Source: Rhodospirillaceae bacterium (lineage in GTDB: Bacteria; Pseudomonadota; Alphaproteobacteria; Reyranellales; Reyranellaceae). Taken from it: DNA of 64,000 bases. The stretch lies in the NCBI GenBank assembly GCA_009772935.1, contig WOUR01000019.1, forward strand, positions 32,089 through 96,088, in the 5' to 3' direction. The notes under the pieces were generated by a model. That model searched no databases. It worked only from the letters and a program-made list of their open reading frames with translations, and was not told where the DNA came from. The number at the start of each line of letters is the position of its first letter. Position 1 is the first letter of the stretch. Below, in pieces: positions 25,417 through 32,936 of the stretch. The position numbers and the translations under genes were made by a program.

Positions 25417-25731
25417 ATGACCGCCATTGCCGTCGTCACCACCGTCGCCAGCCGCAAGGACGCCCGCATGCTCTCGCGGGCGATCGTGGAAGCGAAGCTT
25501 GCCGCCTGTGCCCAGATCTCCCGGATCGAGAGCGTCTACAGTTGGAAGGGCGCGATCGAGACGGGCAAGGAATACCGCATCCTGTTCAAGACGCTCGACG
25601 AGCATTATTCCGCCGTCGAGCGCGCGATCCTGGACCTGCATCCCTACGAGGTGCCGGCGATCCACGCCTTTCCGATGATGCACGTCGCCCCGGCCTATGC
25701 GGCCTGGATCGAGGACAGTGTCGCGGCCTAG
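25417..25731 (+). CDS. cutA: CutA divalent-cation tolerance protein
   Basis: 104 residues, small ferredoxin-like trimeric protein. Conserved motifs: N-terminal VVTTVASRKDARML, KLAACAQISRIESVYSWKGAIE and HPYEVPAI. CutA is linked to copper/divalent cation tolerance in E. coli; its exact biochemical role is unsettled. The start is set at the ATG after GGAAGAG; the frame is open upstream but reads as non-conserved. Its 3' end overlaps the convergent VOC gene by 4 bp. Confidence 0.93.
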   Translation: MTAIAVVTTVASRKDARMLSRAIVEAKLAACAQISRIESVYSWKGAIETGKEYRILFKTLDEHYSAVERAILDLHPYEVPAIHAFPMMHVAPAYAAWIEDSVAA

Positions 25732-26195
25732 CCTTGGCTGCCCTCCAGCATCTTCGTCCAGCGGTTCTGCATCTCCTCCGGACTCACCACCTCCTTCGCC
25801 GCGGCGAGGAACCAGCGATAGCCGAAGGGACAGGCGACCATGCCGGAGCGGTCGCCGTAGAATTGGTCCTGCACCGGCCGCACCAGGGTGGCGCCGGCGG
25901 CCACGGCACGCTCGACGGCCTTGTCGGCGTCGGGAACGGCAATGTGGAAGGCCACGGGAGACCCGCCGATGGCGCCGGGGCTCCGCGCGCCGAAGTCGGG
26001 ATATTCGTCGTTCATCATCAGCACCGTGCCGCCGATGCGGATCTCGGCATGGCCGACCCGGCCCGCCGGCTCGACCAGGCGGAACAGTTCCACCGCCCCG
26101 AAGGCCTTCACGTAGAATTCGATCGCAGCCTTCGCGTCGTGCACGGTCATGTGGGCTTTGACGGTCTGACCCGATGTCGCGGTCTTTGCGGTCAT
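25728..26195 (-). CDS. VOC-superfamily protein, PhnB/glyoxalase-like
   Basis: 155 residues, two beta-alpha-beta-beta-beta modules. Sequence landmarks: VKAHMTVHDAKAAIEFYVKAFGAVE, AEIRIGGTVLMMNDEYPD, PVAFHIAVPDADKAVERAVAAGA, and DQFYGDRSGMVACPFGYRW near the end. This PhnB-like subgroup (3-demethylubiquinone-9 methyltransferase domain) includes glyoxalase and resistance proteins. SD AGGTGA precedes the ATG. It is divergent from and probably regulated by the adjacent TetR protein through the operator between them. Confidence 0.87.
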   Translation of the reverse strand: MTAKTATSGQTVKAHMTVHDAKAAIEFYVKAFGAVELFRLVEPAGRVGHAEIRIGGTVLMMNDEYPDFGARSPGAIGGSPVAFHIAVPDADKAVERAVAAGATLVRPVQDQFYGDRSGMVACPFGYRWFLAAAKEVVSPEEMQNRWTKMLEGSQG

Positions 26196-26215
26196 GGCAT
26201 CACCTGTGTTATATT

Positions 26216-26234
26216 ACGTTACGTATTGTAACGT
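26216..26234. promoter_or_regulatory. Putative TetR operator (ACGTTAC-N5-GTAACGT)
   Basis: Perfect 7-bp inverted repeat ACGTTAC (26216-26222), spacer GTATT, GTAACGT (26228-26234), in the 45-bp gap between the divergent VOC and TetR genes. It lies 6 bp before the TetR start codon, in an AT-rich pocket that also carries TATATT- and TATAAC-like -10 candidates. TetR regulators commonly autoregulate from such sites. Confidence 0.7.
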
Positions 26235-26240
26235 TAATAG

Positions 26241-26834
26241 ATGACCCGTCAACCCATCTCAGCCCCACCGGTGCGCGGCCGCCCCCGCGATCCGCGCACC
26301 CGTGCCGCGATCCTCGTCGCGGCGCGCGATCTCCTGGGACGTGGCGGGCTGACGGCCGTGACCATCGAAGCGATTGCCCAGAAGGCCGGGGTCAGTCGCC
26401 CGACGATCTATCGCTACTGGCCGAACGCGCCCGCCGTCGCGATGGCGGCATTTCTGGAAACGACCGGAGCCCATGCGGCCGCGAAATCACCGCGAACCGC
26501 GCTCGCAGCCCTGCGCGCCCAGTTCCATGCGCTGGCCGATGCCTTCGCCGCGCCCACCGGACGCAGCGTCGCGGCCATGGTGGCGGCGGCCCAGTCCGAG
26601 ACCGAACTCGCCAAGGCCTTCCGCAACGAGTTCATTGCGCGCAATCGCGACGCCACACGCGCCCTGCTGGACCGCTGCATCGCCGAGCAGGCGATCGAGG
26701 CGCCCGAGGATATGGAACTCACGCTCGATCTCGTCTTCGGTCCCCTCTTCTACCGTCTGCTGATGGGCCACGCGCCGATCACGCGCGACTTCGTCGATCA
26801 GCTGCTGGACACGGTCATTCGCCCGCGCGGCTGA
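26241..26834 (+). CDS. TetR/AcrR-family transcriptional regulator
   Basis: 197 residues. N-terminal HTH: GGLTAVTIEAIAQKAGVSRPTIYRYWPN at about residues 34-62, followed by an all-helical ligand-binding domain with C-terminal 'LDLVFGPLFYRLLMGHAPI', typical of TetR C-terminal domain family 11-like proteins. Almost no leader and no SD before the ATG (TTAATAG), so the mRNA may be leaderless. Probably represses itself and the divergent VOC gene. Its last 20 bp overlap the convergent FGE gene. Confidence 0.92.
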   Translation: MTRQPISAPPVRGRPRDPRTRAAILVAARDLLGRGGLTAVTIEAIAQKAGVSRPTIYRYWPNAPAVAMAAFLETTGAHAAAKSPRTALAALRAQFHALADAFAAPTGRSVAAMVAAAQSETELAKAFRNEFIARNRDATRALLDRCIAEQAIEAPEDMELTLDLVFGPLFYRLLMGHAPITRDFVDQLLDTVIRPRG

Positions 26835-27768
26835 TGCACCTGAACCCGACATGGCTGGTGGTCGTGTCGATCTGCTCGGCGTGGCGCGCGGCCGGGCGAT
26901 ACCGCTTGCAGTAGCTGGGCGCGCAGAGATGCGAGCCGCCTTTCAGCACCTTGCGCGGGATCTGCACGCGGTCGCGCGGATCGTAGCTCTCCTCCAGCGT
27001 CGCGCCCCGCGGGTTCTCGGGCACGCAGCAGGCTTTGGCGGCGTCGGGCGCGTGTTTGGCGGCATACCAGTCGGCCGTCCATTCCCACACATTGCCGATC
27101 ATGTCGTACACGCCATAGCCGTTGGGCTGGAAGGCGCGCACTGGTGAGGTACGGGCGAAACCGTCCTCGCGCGTGTTCTCGGCTGGGAAACGGCCCTGCC
27201 AAGTGTTGGCCATGTGACGGCCGCCGGGCGTCAGCTCGTCGCCCCAGGCGAACTCCGCGCCGTCGAGCCCGCCCCGCGCCGCGAATTCCCACTCGGCTTC
27301 GCTCGGCAACTCCTTGCCGGCCCATTTCGCATAGGCCTCGGCATCGCGGAACGCGACCTGCACCACGGGATGATCGTCGAGGCCGCCGATATGGCTGCCC
27401 TTGCCGTAGGGACGCCGCCACGTGGCGCCGAAGGTGAATCGCCACCACTGGCTCCAGTCGGTGAGATCAACCGGCTTCGACGGCGGCGTGAAAACCAGCC
27501 CACCGGCCTTCAGCATCCCGGGGCGCGCGCCGGGATAGTCCTTCGGATCGGGGTCGATCTCCGCCCAGGTGACATGCCCAGTGGCCTCGATAAAGCGCCG
27601 GAACTGGGCGTTGGTAACTGGAGTCTCGTCGATCCAGAAGCCGGCGACCGTCACCGTGTGGGCAGGCTTCTCCTCGGCATAGTGATGGTCCGAACCCATT
27701 CGGAAAGTTCCGCCGGGAATCCAGACCATTCCGGGGTGAGGCGAGCCGGTCCCAGCGACGCTATTCAT
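26815..27768 (-). CDS. Formylglycine-generating enzyme (SUMF1/FGE)
   Basis: 317 residues. Copper-dependent oxidase that converts the sulfatase active-site cysteine to formylglycine. Typical motifs: MVWIPGGTFRMGSD, VAGFWIDETPVTNAQF, LPSEAEWEFAARGGLDG, DMIGNVWEWTADWY and the C-terminal VLKGGSHLCAPSYCKRYRPAAR, where Cys282 and Cys287 are the catalytic pair, as in human FGE, and HVGFRC. Both cysteines being present marks a true FGE rather than one of the many SUMF-fold proteins lacking them. No signal peptide, so it acts on the nascent sulfatase in the cytosol. Lies 81 bp downstream of the sulfatase gene. Confidence 0.93.
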   Translation of the reverse strand: MNSVAGTGSPHPGMVWIPGGTFRMGSDHHYAEEKPAHTVTVAGFWIDETPVTNAQFRRFIEATGHVTWAEIDPDPKDYPGARPGMLKAGGLVFTPPSKPVDLTDWSQWWRFTFGATWRRPYGKGSHIGGLDDHPVVQVAFRDAEAYAKWAGKELPSEAEWEFAARGGLDGAEFAWGDELTPGGRHMANTWQGRFPAENTREDGFARTSPVRAFQPNGYGVYDMIGNVWEWTADWYAAKHAPDAAKACCVPENPRGATLEESYDPRDRVQIPRKVLKGGSHLCAPSYCKRYRPAARHAEQIDTTTSHVGFRCISRAGE

Positions 27769-27791
27769 GGTCCCCCAGTCCTACACGCCTC

Positions 27792-27825
27792 TCCGGCCGT
27801 CCGCTATGCGACGCGGACGGCCGGA
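27792..27825. terminator. 13-bp stem hairpin between sulfatase and FGE genes
   Basis: TCCGGCCGTCCGC (27792-27804) and GCGGACGGCCGGA (27813-27825) pair perfectly around an 8-nt loop. It lies between the sulfatase stop and the FGE ATG, 23 bp before the latter. There is no T-run on the minus strand, so partial termination, mRNA end protection or processing is more likely than a full stop. Confidence 0.55.
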
Positions 27826-27849
27826 CGCCCTCTCCCCGGCGTTTCCTCT

Positions 27850-29454
27850 TTAATTCGCACCCTGCGGCGGAGAGGTGAGCTTGTTCAGCACACCTTCGAG
27901 ATTGAACGAGCCTGGCTTCTGGCGCGGCGGGAACTCGACCAGCGTCTTGATGAAGTTGGTGACGTAGGCTTGCGCCGGGACCAGCAGGTAGATCCGGTCG
28001 ATGCGCCAGCGTGCGTAGCCCATGCCCTCGTGGTCGGCGCGCTCGAATGGATCGGCCTTGAGGTCGAACAGCTTCGGCACGCGCAGGGTCACCATCGGGT
28101 CCTGCCAGACATCGAAGCCATGCTTGCGCTGCTCCATGAAGGCCAGCTTCCACTTGTCGTAGCGCAGGCCTGCCAAACCGCCATCGTCGGTCCAGTAGAA
28201 GAACTCCTTGCGGGCGCTGCCCGTGCCGTTCCTCAGCAGCTCGCGCTGGTCGTAGCCGTCGAGATGCACCTTGAACGGCTTGCCGTTGAAGCTCGCGCCT
28301 TGAAGCAGGCGCTGCTTGAGGTTGCCCTCACCGGCCGCCGCGGTCAGCGTCAGCAGCCAATCCTCGGCCGAGAAGACCTCGTTGATCTCCGTGCCGGGCT
28401 TAACCAGCCCCGGCCAGCGCACCATCGCGGGAACGCGGTAGCCGCCCTCCCAGTTGGTGTTCTTCTCGCCGCGGAACGGCGTCGTGCCGCCGTCCGGCCA
28501 GCTCATGACCTCGGCGCCGTTGTCGGTGGTGTAGATCACGATCGTGTTCTGGGCGATCCCGAGGTCGTCGAGTTTCTTCAGGAGCTGCCCGACCTGGCCA
28601 TCATGCTCGACCATGCCGTCGGCCACCACGCCCAGTCCGGTCTTGCCCTCGGATGACGGCTTGAGATGCGTCCAGATGTGCATCCGGGTCGAGTTCACCC
28701 AGGCGAAGAACGGCTTCTGCTCGCGCTTGGCGCGGTCCATGAAGTCGAGCGACGCGCCCAGGAACTCCTCGTCCACCGTCTCCATGCGCTTCTTCGTCAG
28801 CGGCCCGGTATCTTCGCACTTCTGCTTGCCCCACTTCCCGAAGCGCGGATCCTCCCCTGGCGTTTCGGTTGCCGTGGCAACGCACTTCAGCACGCCGCGT
28901 GGGCCGTACTTCGCCTTGAAGGTCGGATCCTTCGGATAGTCGATGTTCTCGGGCTCCTCCTCGGCGTTGAGGTGATAGAGGTTGCCGAAGAACTCATCGA
29001 AGCCGTGCACCGTCGGCAGGAACTCGTTGCGATCGCCCAGATGGTTCTTGCCGAACTGGCCGGTCATGTAGCCCTGGCCCTTGAGCAGGTCCGCGATGGT
29101 CGGGTCCTTTTCGGAGAGGCCTTCCGGGGCGCCCGGCAGACCGACTTTCAGCAGGCCGGTGCGGATCGGCGACTGGCCGGTGATGAAGGCGGCGCGCCCG
29201 GCGGTGCAGGATTGCTGGCCATAATAGTCGGTGAAAATCGCGCCTTCGCGGGCAATGCGGTCGATGCTCGGCGTGCGATAGCCCATCATGCCACGATTGT
29301 AGGCACTGATGTTCCAGTAACCGATGTCGTCGCCGAAGATGACGAGGATGTTGGGCTTCGCGGGGGCCTGGGCTTGTGCCGGAACCACCCCGCCGGAGAG
29401 CCCAACCAGCAGTGCTGCAGCCGAGAGCAGGCGTCCGATTCTCTTCCTGGTCAT
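27850..29454 (-). CDS. Periplasmic arylsulfatase (type I, formylglycine-dependent)
   Basis: 534 residues. A Sec signal peptide (RKRIGRLLSAAALLVGLSGG, cleaved near AQA, residue 29) is followed by the alkaline-phosphatase fold: metal Asp42/Asp43 in VIFGDDIGYWN, the modification motif SCTAGRAAFITGQ with Cys83 (CxAxR form, not CxPxR), GKNHLGDRNEF, and TDNGAEVMSWPDGG. Hydrolyses sulfate esters, releasing sulfate and an alcohol or phenol. ATG with AGGGGAAA SD chosen; the much longer open frame upstream is non-coding. The adjacent FGE supplies the maturation step, and the divergent LysR is a candidate regulator. Confidence 0.93.
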   Translation of the reverse strand: MTRKRIGRLLSAAALLVGLSGGVVPAQAQAPAKPNILVIFGDDIGYWNISAYNRGMMGYRTPSIDRIAREGAIFTDYYGQQSCTAGRAAFITGQSPIRTGLLKVGLPGAPEGLSEKDPTIADLLKGQGYMTGQFGKNHLGDRNEFLPTVHGFDEFFGNLYHLNAEEEPENIDYPKDPTFKAKYGPRGVLKCVATATETPGEDPRFGKWGKQKCEDTGPLTKKRMETVDEEFLGASLDFMDRAKREQKPFFAWVNSTRMHIWTHLKPSSEGKTGLGVVADGMVEHDGQVGQLLKKLDDLGIAQNTIVIYTTDNGAEVMSWPDGGTTPFRGEKNTNWEGGYRVPAMVRWPGLVKPGTEINEVFSAEDWLLTLTAAAGEGNLKQRLLQGASFNGKPFKVHLDGYDQRELLRNGTGSARKEFFYWTDDGGLAGLRYDKWKLAFMEQRKHGFDVWQDPMVTLRVPKLFDLKADPFERADHEGMGYARWRIDRIYLLVPAQAYVTNFIKTLVEFPPRQKPGSFNLEGVLNKLTSPPQGAN

Positions 29455-29486
29455 GGCATTTCCCCTTGTCGTGATTCGCCAAACTT

Positions 29487-29501
29487 TCGTCTCACGGACG
29501 A
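29487..29501. promoter_or_regulatory. Putative LysR binding site
   Basis: TCGTC (29487-29491), 5-nt spacer, GACGA (29497-29501): an inverted repeat in the 81-bp divergent promoter region of the sulfatase and LysR genes. LysR proteins bind such short dyads; this is the best candidate I see, on weak evidence. Confidence 0.35.
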
Positions 29502-29535
29502 TGCAAAACAACGATGAGAACGATACAGTTTCGGC

Positions 29536-30513
29536 ATGAGCCTCGATCTCAAGATGCTGCACTACGCCGTCGTGCTCGCGCGGCATCGGCACTTCGGACA
29601 GGCCGCCGCCGTCCTTAAGATCAGCCAGCCGACCCTCAGCCGGAACATCGCAGCCCTCGAGAAACAGCTCGGCCTGAGGGTTTTTGAGCGCTCGAACCGT
29701 GACGTGGTGGCGACGCCGGCTGGCGAGGAGGTGATCCGGATGGCCGAGGAACTCGTCGCTCGCGCCGAGGTCCTGTCGAACCGCCTGGAACTCGTGCGAG
29801 ACGGCCGCGGCGGGCGGTTGCGCGTCGTTGCCGGCGCCTACATCGATGACATCGCGGTCCAGCCCGCGGCGATCGAACTCATCAAGGCAAACCCCTCGAT
29901 TCGTCTGGAAATCCTGGAGCGCGAATGGACGGCGGCGCTTTCGTCCCTGATGTCCGACCAGGCGGACTTCGCCGTGGCCGACATTCTCGCCTTGCGGGAC
30001 ATGCCATCGCTCCGCGTCGAGAGTCTGGGCGTGCTTCAGGGCGTCTACTTCTGCCGCGCCGGCCATCCGCTGCTGGCGACGTCCGATCCGAGGCCGGACG
30101 ACCTGCGCAACTACCCGTTCGTGATGCCCGGCATATCGGTGTCGCGGATCGCCTTCATCGCCGACATCGACAGCGGCATGAGGATCGACGAACGCGGCGG
30201 TGGCGTCCTGCCCTCGATCGCCGTGTCGTCCTTCCGGAGCGCCAGCGACATCGTGGCGGCAACGGATGCGATCAGTCTCGGCCATCCGACACAGATCGCC
30301 GAGGGCATTGCCGCCAGCCGCTTCGCGCTGCTGCATCTGCCATGGATGATAAGGCTCTCTGTCGAGATGGGCGTCGCCTGGAAGCGGGAGAGGACACTGC
30401 TGCCGGCGGCCCACGCTTTCATCAAACTCATTCGCAATCACGTACGCATTGCGCAGGCCGCGGAGTCGTCTGCGGCATCACGAAGTGGCAGACGACCGTC
30501 GAGTGGTGCATGA
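29536..30513 (+). CDS. LysR-family transcriptional regulator (sulfatase locus)
   Basis: 325 residues. HTH: HFGQAAAVLKISQPTLSRNIAALEKQLGLRVFER at about residues 19-52; then a periplasmic-binding-like effector domain (GGRLRVVAGAYIDDIAVQPA onwards). The last 20 residues are Ser/Ala/Arg-rich and look disordered. Divergent from the arylsulfatase, hence a likely regulator of sulfatase and FGE; the effector could be a sulfur or aryl compound. Converges on the nitronate monooxygenase gene with a 10-bp gap. Confidence 0.9.
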   Translation: MSLDLKMLHYAVVLARHRHFGQAAAVLKISQPTLSRNIAALEKQLGLRVFERSNRDVVATPAGEEVIRMAEELVARAEVLSNRLELVRDGRGGRLRVVAGAYIDDIAVQPAAIELIKANPSIRLEILEREWTAALSSLMSDQADFAVADILALRDMPSLRVESLGVLQGVYFCRAGHPLLATSDPRPDDLRNYPFVMPGISVSRIAFIADIDSGMRIDERGGGVLPSIAVSSFRSASDIVAATDAISLGHPTQIAEGIAASRFALLHLPWMIRLSVEMGVAWKRERTLLPAAHAFIKLIRNHVRIAQAAESSAASRSGRRPSSGA

Positions 30514-30523
30514 CTTAGCAACT

Positions 30524-31597
30524 TCATCCACGTACGCGGCCGAGAACGGCCTCGGTCTCACGCACCATCGTCTTCACCAGTTCGCCGGCCGGCATCTCCC
30601 GCGCCAGGGTCGGGGCCTGCCCGCTCCACAGCGGCGTGAAGTCCGTCGAGCCCTTGGCCTCGGCCGGCCCGCGCAGCGGCTGGGTCGCTTCGGCCGCCAG
30701 CGGGAACGCCGGCGCCTCCGCGCTCATCGGCCCCACTTCGCTTACGATCCGGTTCACGATGCCGCGCGCGGGACGGCCGGTGAAGACATTGGTGAGGGTC
30801 GTGCTGTTGTCGTTGGCCTTCTTCAGCGCCGCACGATGCAGAGCCACCGTCTTGGCTTCGGGGGTCAGCATGAAGGCCGTGCCGATCTGGGCGCCGGCCG
30901 CGCCCAGCGCCAGGGCCGCCGCAATGCCGCGGCCATCGCCGATGCCGCCGGCGGCGATCACGGGCACTTTCACCGCGTCCACGACCTGGGGCACGAGCGC
31001 CATCGTTCCGGCCTGCCGCGAAACGTCGTCCACGAGGAACATGCCACGATGCCCACCGGCCTCCGCGCCCTGTGCGATGACGGCGTCGACGCCCTCACCC
31101 TCCAGCCAGCGCGCCTCCTCAGCCGTCGTCGCCGAGGCGATGACGCGGATGCCGGCCGCCTTCAGGCGCTGCATCAGGGATTTGTCGGGCAGGCCGAAAT
31201 GGAAGCTGGCGACCCTGGGCTTGAACTCCAAGACCAGCTCGCAGGCCGCCGCGTCGAAGGCGGCGCGCGACGGACCCTTGGTCCCGGGAGCCACGCCCAG
31301 CTCGTCATAGTAGCCCGCGAGTTTTCTGCGCCAGGCCGCGTCGCGCGCCGCGTCGACCGTCGGCGCCTTGTGCACGAAGAAATTCACGTTGAACGGCCGG
31401 GACGTTCCCTGCTTCACCATCTGGAACTCCTGCCGCAGCCCCTCCAGGCTCAGCATCGCGCCGGCAATGGATCCCAGCGCGCCGGCTTCGGACGCAGCGA
31501 TCGCCATCTGCGGCGACGTCACGCCCGCCATCGGCGCCTGGAGGATGGGATGATCGATCCCGAAGAGGTCGAGAAGGCGGCGGTCCTGCCATTGCAT
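30524..31597 (-). CDS. Nitronate monooxygenase / NPD-family flavoprotein
   Basis: 357 residues, FMN-dependent TIM barrel. Landmarks: FGIDHPILQAPMAGVTSPQM at the N-terminus, GVDAVIAQGAEAGGHRG, VIAAGGIGDGRGIAAALALGA, and AFMLTPEAKTVALHRAAL. Oxidises alkyl nitronates (nitroalkane detoxification) or acts as a related 2-nitropropane dioxygenase-like or enoyl-reductase-like enzyme. The ATG at 31597 is preceded by AAGGAGAG; the 16 upstream codons in frame are rejected. Divergent from a LysR gene. Confidence 0.88.
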   Translation of the reverse strand: MQWQDRRLLDLFGIDHPILQAPMAGVTSPQMAIAASEAGALGSIAGAMLSLEGLRQEFQMVKQGTSRPFNVNFFVHKAPTVDAARDAAWRRKLAGYYDELGVAPGTKGPSRAAFDAAACELVLEFKPRVASFHFGLPDKSLMQRLKAAGIRVIASATTAEEARWLEGEGVDAVIAQGAEAGGHRGMFLVDDVSRQAGTMALVPQVVDAVKVPVIAAGGIGDGRGIAAALALGAAGAQIGTAFMLTPEAKTVALHRAALKKANDNSTTLTNVFTGRPARGIVNRIVSEVGPMSAEAPAFPLAAEATQPLRGPAEAKGSTDFTPLWSGQAPTLAREMPAGELVKTMVRETEAVLGRVRG

Positions 31598-31648
31598 GGC
31601 TGTTCTCTCCTTGCTGCGCTGCCAGTCTAGGCCGGCGGCAGGCATTCC

Positions 31649-31693
31649 AATCAGCGATTTATACTAATCACCCTCATCTGATATTCTGATGGA
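31649..31693. promoter_or_regulatory. Divergent promoter region, nitronate monooxygenase / LysR
   Basis: AT-rich segment with TATACT at 31660-31665 (plus-strand -10 candidate), a TATAAA-like hexamer on the minus strand over the same bases, and an ATCA-N8-TGAT dyad (31667-31670/31679-31682). No good -35 boxes. A LysR-controlled divergent promoter is plausible. Confidence 0.35.
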
Positions 31694-32566
31694 ATGGATG
31701 CCAGGGATCTCGCCACTTTCGAAGCCGTCGCCCGCCTCGGCGGCATGGGCCGCGCGGCGCGCGAACTTAACACCGTCCAGTCCAACGTAACGCAGCGCGT
31801 GCGGCGACTGGAGGAAGCGCTGGGCGTCTCGCTCTTCGAGCGCAGCCGGGCGGGCGCCCGCCTGACCGCGGCCGGCGAGCGGCTGATGCCCTATGCCACG
31901 AAGGTCGACGCGCTGCTCGGCGAGGCCTTGCGGGCGGCGCGCGACGATGGTGCGCCGCGAGGCACGCTCACCGTCGGCTCGCTGGAAACAACGGCCGCGC
32001 TGCGCCTCTCGCCCCTGCTCGCCTCCTATGTGCACGCCCATCCCGGTGTCGACTTCGTGCTGCGGACTGGCACGACGGCGGAAATGGTCGAGCGCGTGCT
32101 GGGCCGCGAGCTGGAAGGCGCTTTCGTCTGCGGCCCGGTCGCCCATCCCCAGCTCGTATCGACGCCGGCCTTCACCGAGGAGCTCGCCCTGCTCAGCGCA
32201 CCGGCGGAAACGACACTGGCGGCGGCGCTGCGGCGGCCCGACCTGCGGCTCGTCATCCTGCGGGCCGGCTGCTCCTACCGTCAGCGACTCGAGGAACTGC
32301 TGGCACGGCGCGGAGTCGTGGGTCTGCGGCGACTGGAGTTCGGCACCCTGGAGGCGATCCTGGGCGCCGTGGCCGCCGGGCTCGGCATTACCCTGATGCC
32401 CCGCGCCCTGATCGGTCCGGCGTGGCGGGGCGGACAGGTTCGTGCGCACCGTCTGCCCGCGGCCGAGGCGCGGGTGCAGACCGTCTTCGTGCGCCGCCGG
32501 GACATGCTCCCTTCCAGCGCCCTCCTCGCCTTCCAGAAGCACGTGACCAAGGAGCAAACGAAATGA
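31694..32566 (+). CDS. LysR-family transcriptional regulator
   Basis: 290 residues. HTH segment DLATFEAVARLGGMGRAARELNTVQSNVTQRVRRLEEALG near residues 4-43 (QSNVTQRV is the recognition helix), then the effector-binding domain with GTLTVGSLETTAALRLSPLL. It resembles activators of the PtxR/YwfM-like group. The stop overlaps the next ATG (ATGA), so the VOC gene downstream is coupled; the divergent nitronate monooxygenase is the likely other target. Confidence 0.92.
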   Translation: MDARDLATFEAVARLGGMGRAARELNTVQSNVTQRVRRLEEALGVSLFERSRAGARLTAAGERLMPYATKVDALLGEALRAARDDGAPRGTLTVGSLETTAALRLSPLLASYVHAHPGVDFVLRTGTTAEMVERVLGRELEGAFVCGPVAHPQLVSTPAFTEELALLSAPAETTLAAALRRPDLRLVILRAGCSYRQRLEELLARRGVVGLRRLEFGTLEAILGAVAAGLGITLMPRALIGPAWRGGQVRAHRLPAAEARVQTVFVRRRDMLPSSALLAFQKHVTKEQTK

Positions 32567-32925
32567 TGCGCGGCAGCACAACGGTCTTCACCGTCAAGGA
32601 CGTAGCCGCAAGCCTCGCCTACTACCGCGACCATGTCGGCTTCGACGTCGCCTTCGAATACGGCTCGCCGACCTCGTATGTCGGCCTGTGCTCGGGCGAG
32701 GTGTCCCTGCACCTGATCGCGGCGGCACAGGCGCCGCGTCCGCCCGGCCACGGCGCCGTCAGCATCTACGTCGACGATGTCGACGCGCTTCATGCCGATC
32801 TCACGCGCCGCGGCGCGAAGACCCTCAACACGCCGAAGGACCAGGACTACGGGCTACGCGACTTCGCCATTGCGGATATCGACGGCAACATGATCTTCTT
32901 CGCTACCGAACTGAAGAAGAGTTGA
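32563..32925 (+). CDS. VOC-family protein (glyoxalase/bleomycin-resistance fold)
   Basis: 120 residues. One VOC unit: FTVKDVAASLAYYRDHVGFDVAFEY, VSLHLIAAAQ, VSIYVDDVDALHADLTRRGAK, and GLRDFAIADIDGNMIFFATE (metal-ligand Glu near the end). Dimeric family members are glyoxalases, epimerases or binding/resistance proteins. Starts at ATGATG overlapping the LysR stop; AAGGAG lies 8 bases before the first ATG. Lies in a short plus-strand run with the amidase 11 bp downstream. Confidence 0.88.
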   Translation: MMRGSTTVFTVKDVAASLAYYRDHVGFDVAFEYGSPTSYVGLCSGEVSLHLIAAAQAPRPPGHGAVSIYVDDVDALHADLTRRGAKTLNTPKDQDYGLRDFAIADIDGNMIFFATELKKS

Positions 32926-32936
32926 GCGAGGGTATC

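Noticed and set aside
29455..30441. Extension of the sulfatase frame upstream to 30441
   Set aside because: It runs antisense through the LysR gene and the signal peptide begins at 29454 after a good SD.
31643..31696. CATTCC ... GGAATG inverted repeat around the LysR start
   Set aside because: Only 6 bp with a 42-nt spacer and overlapping the start codon; likely chance.
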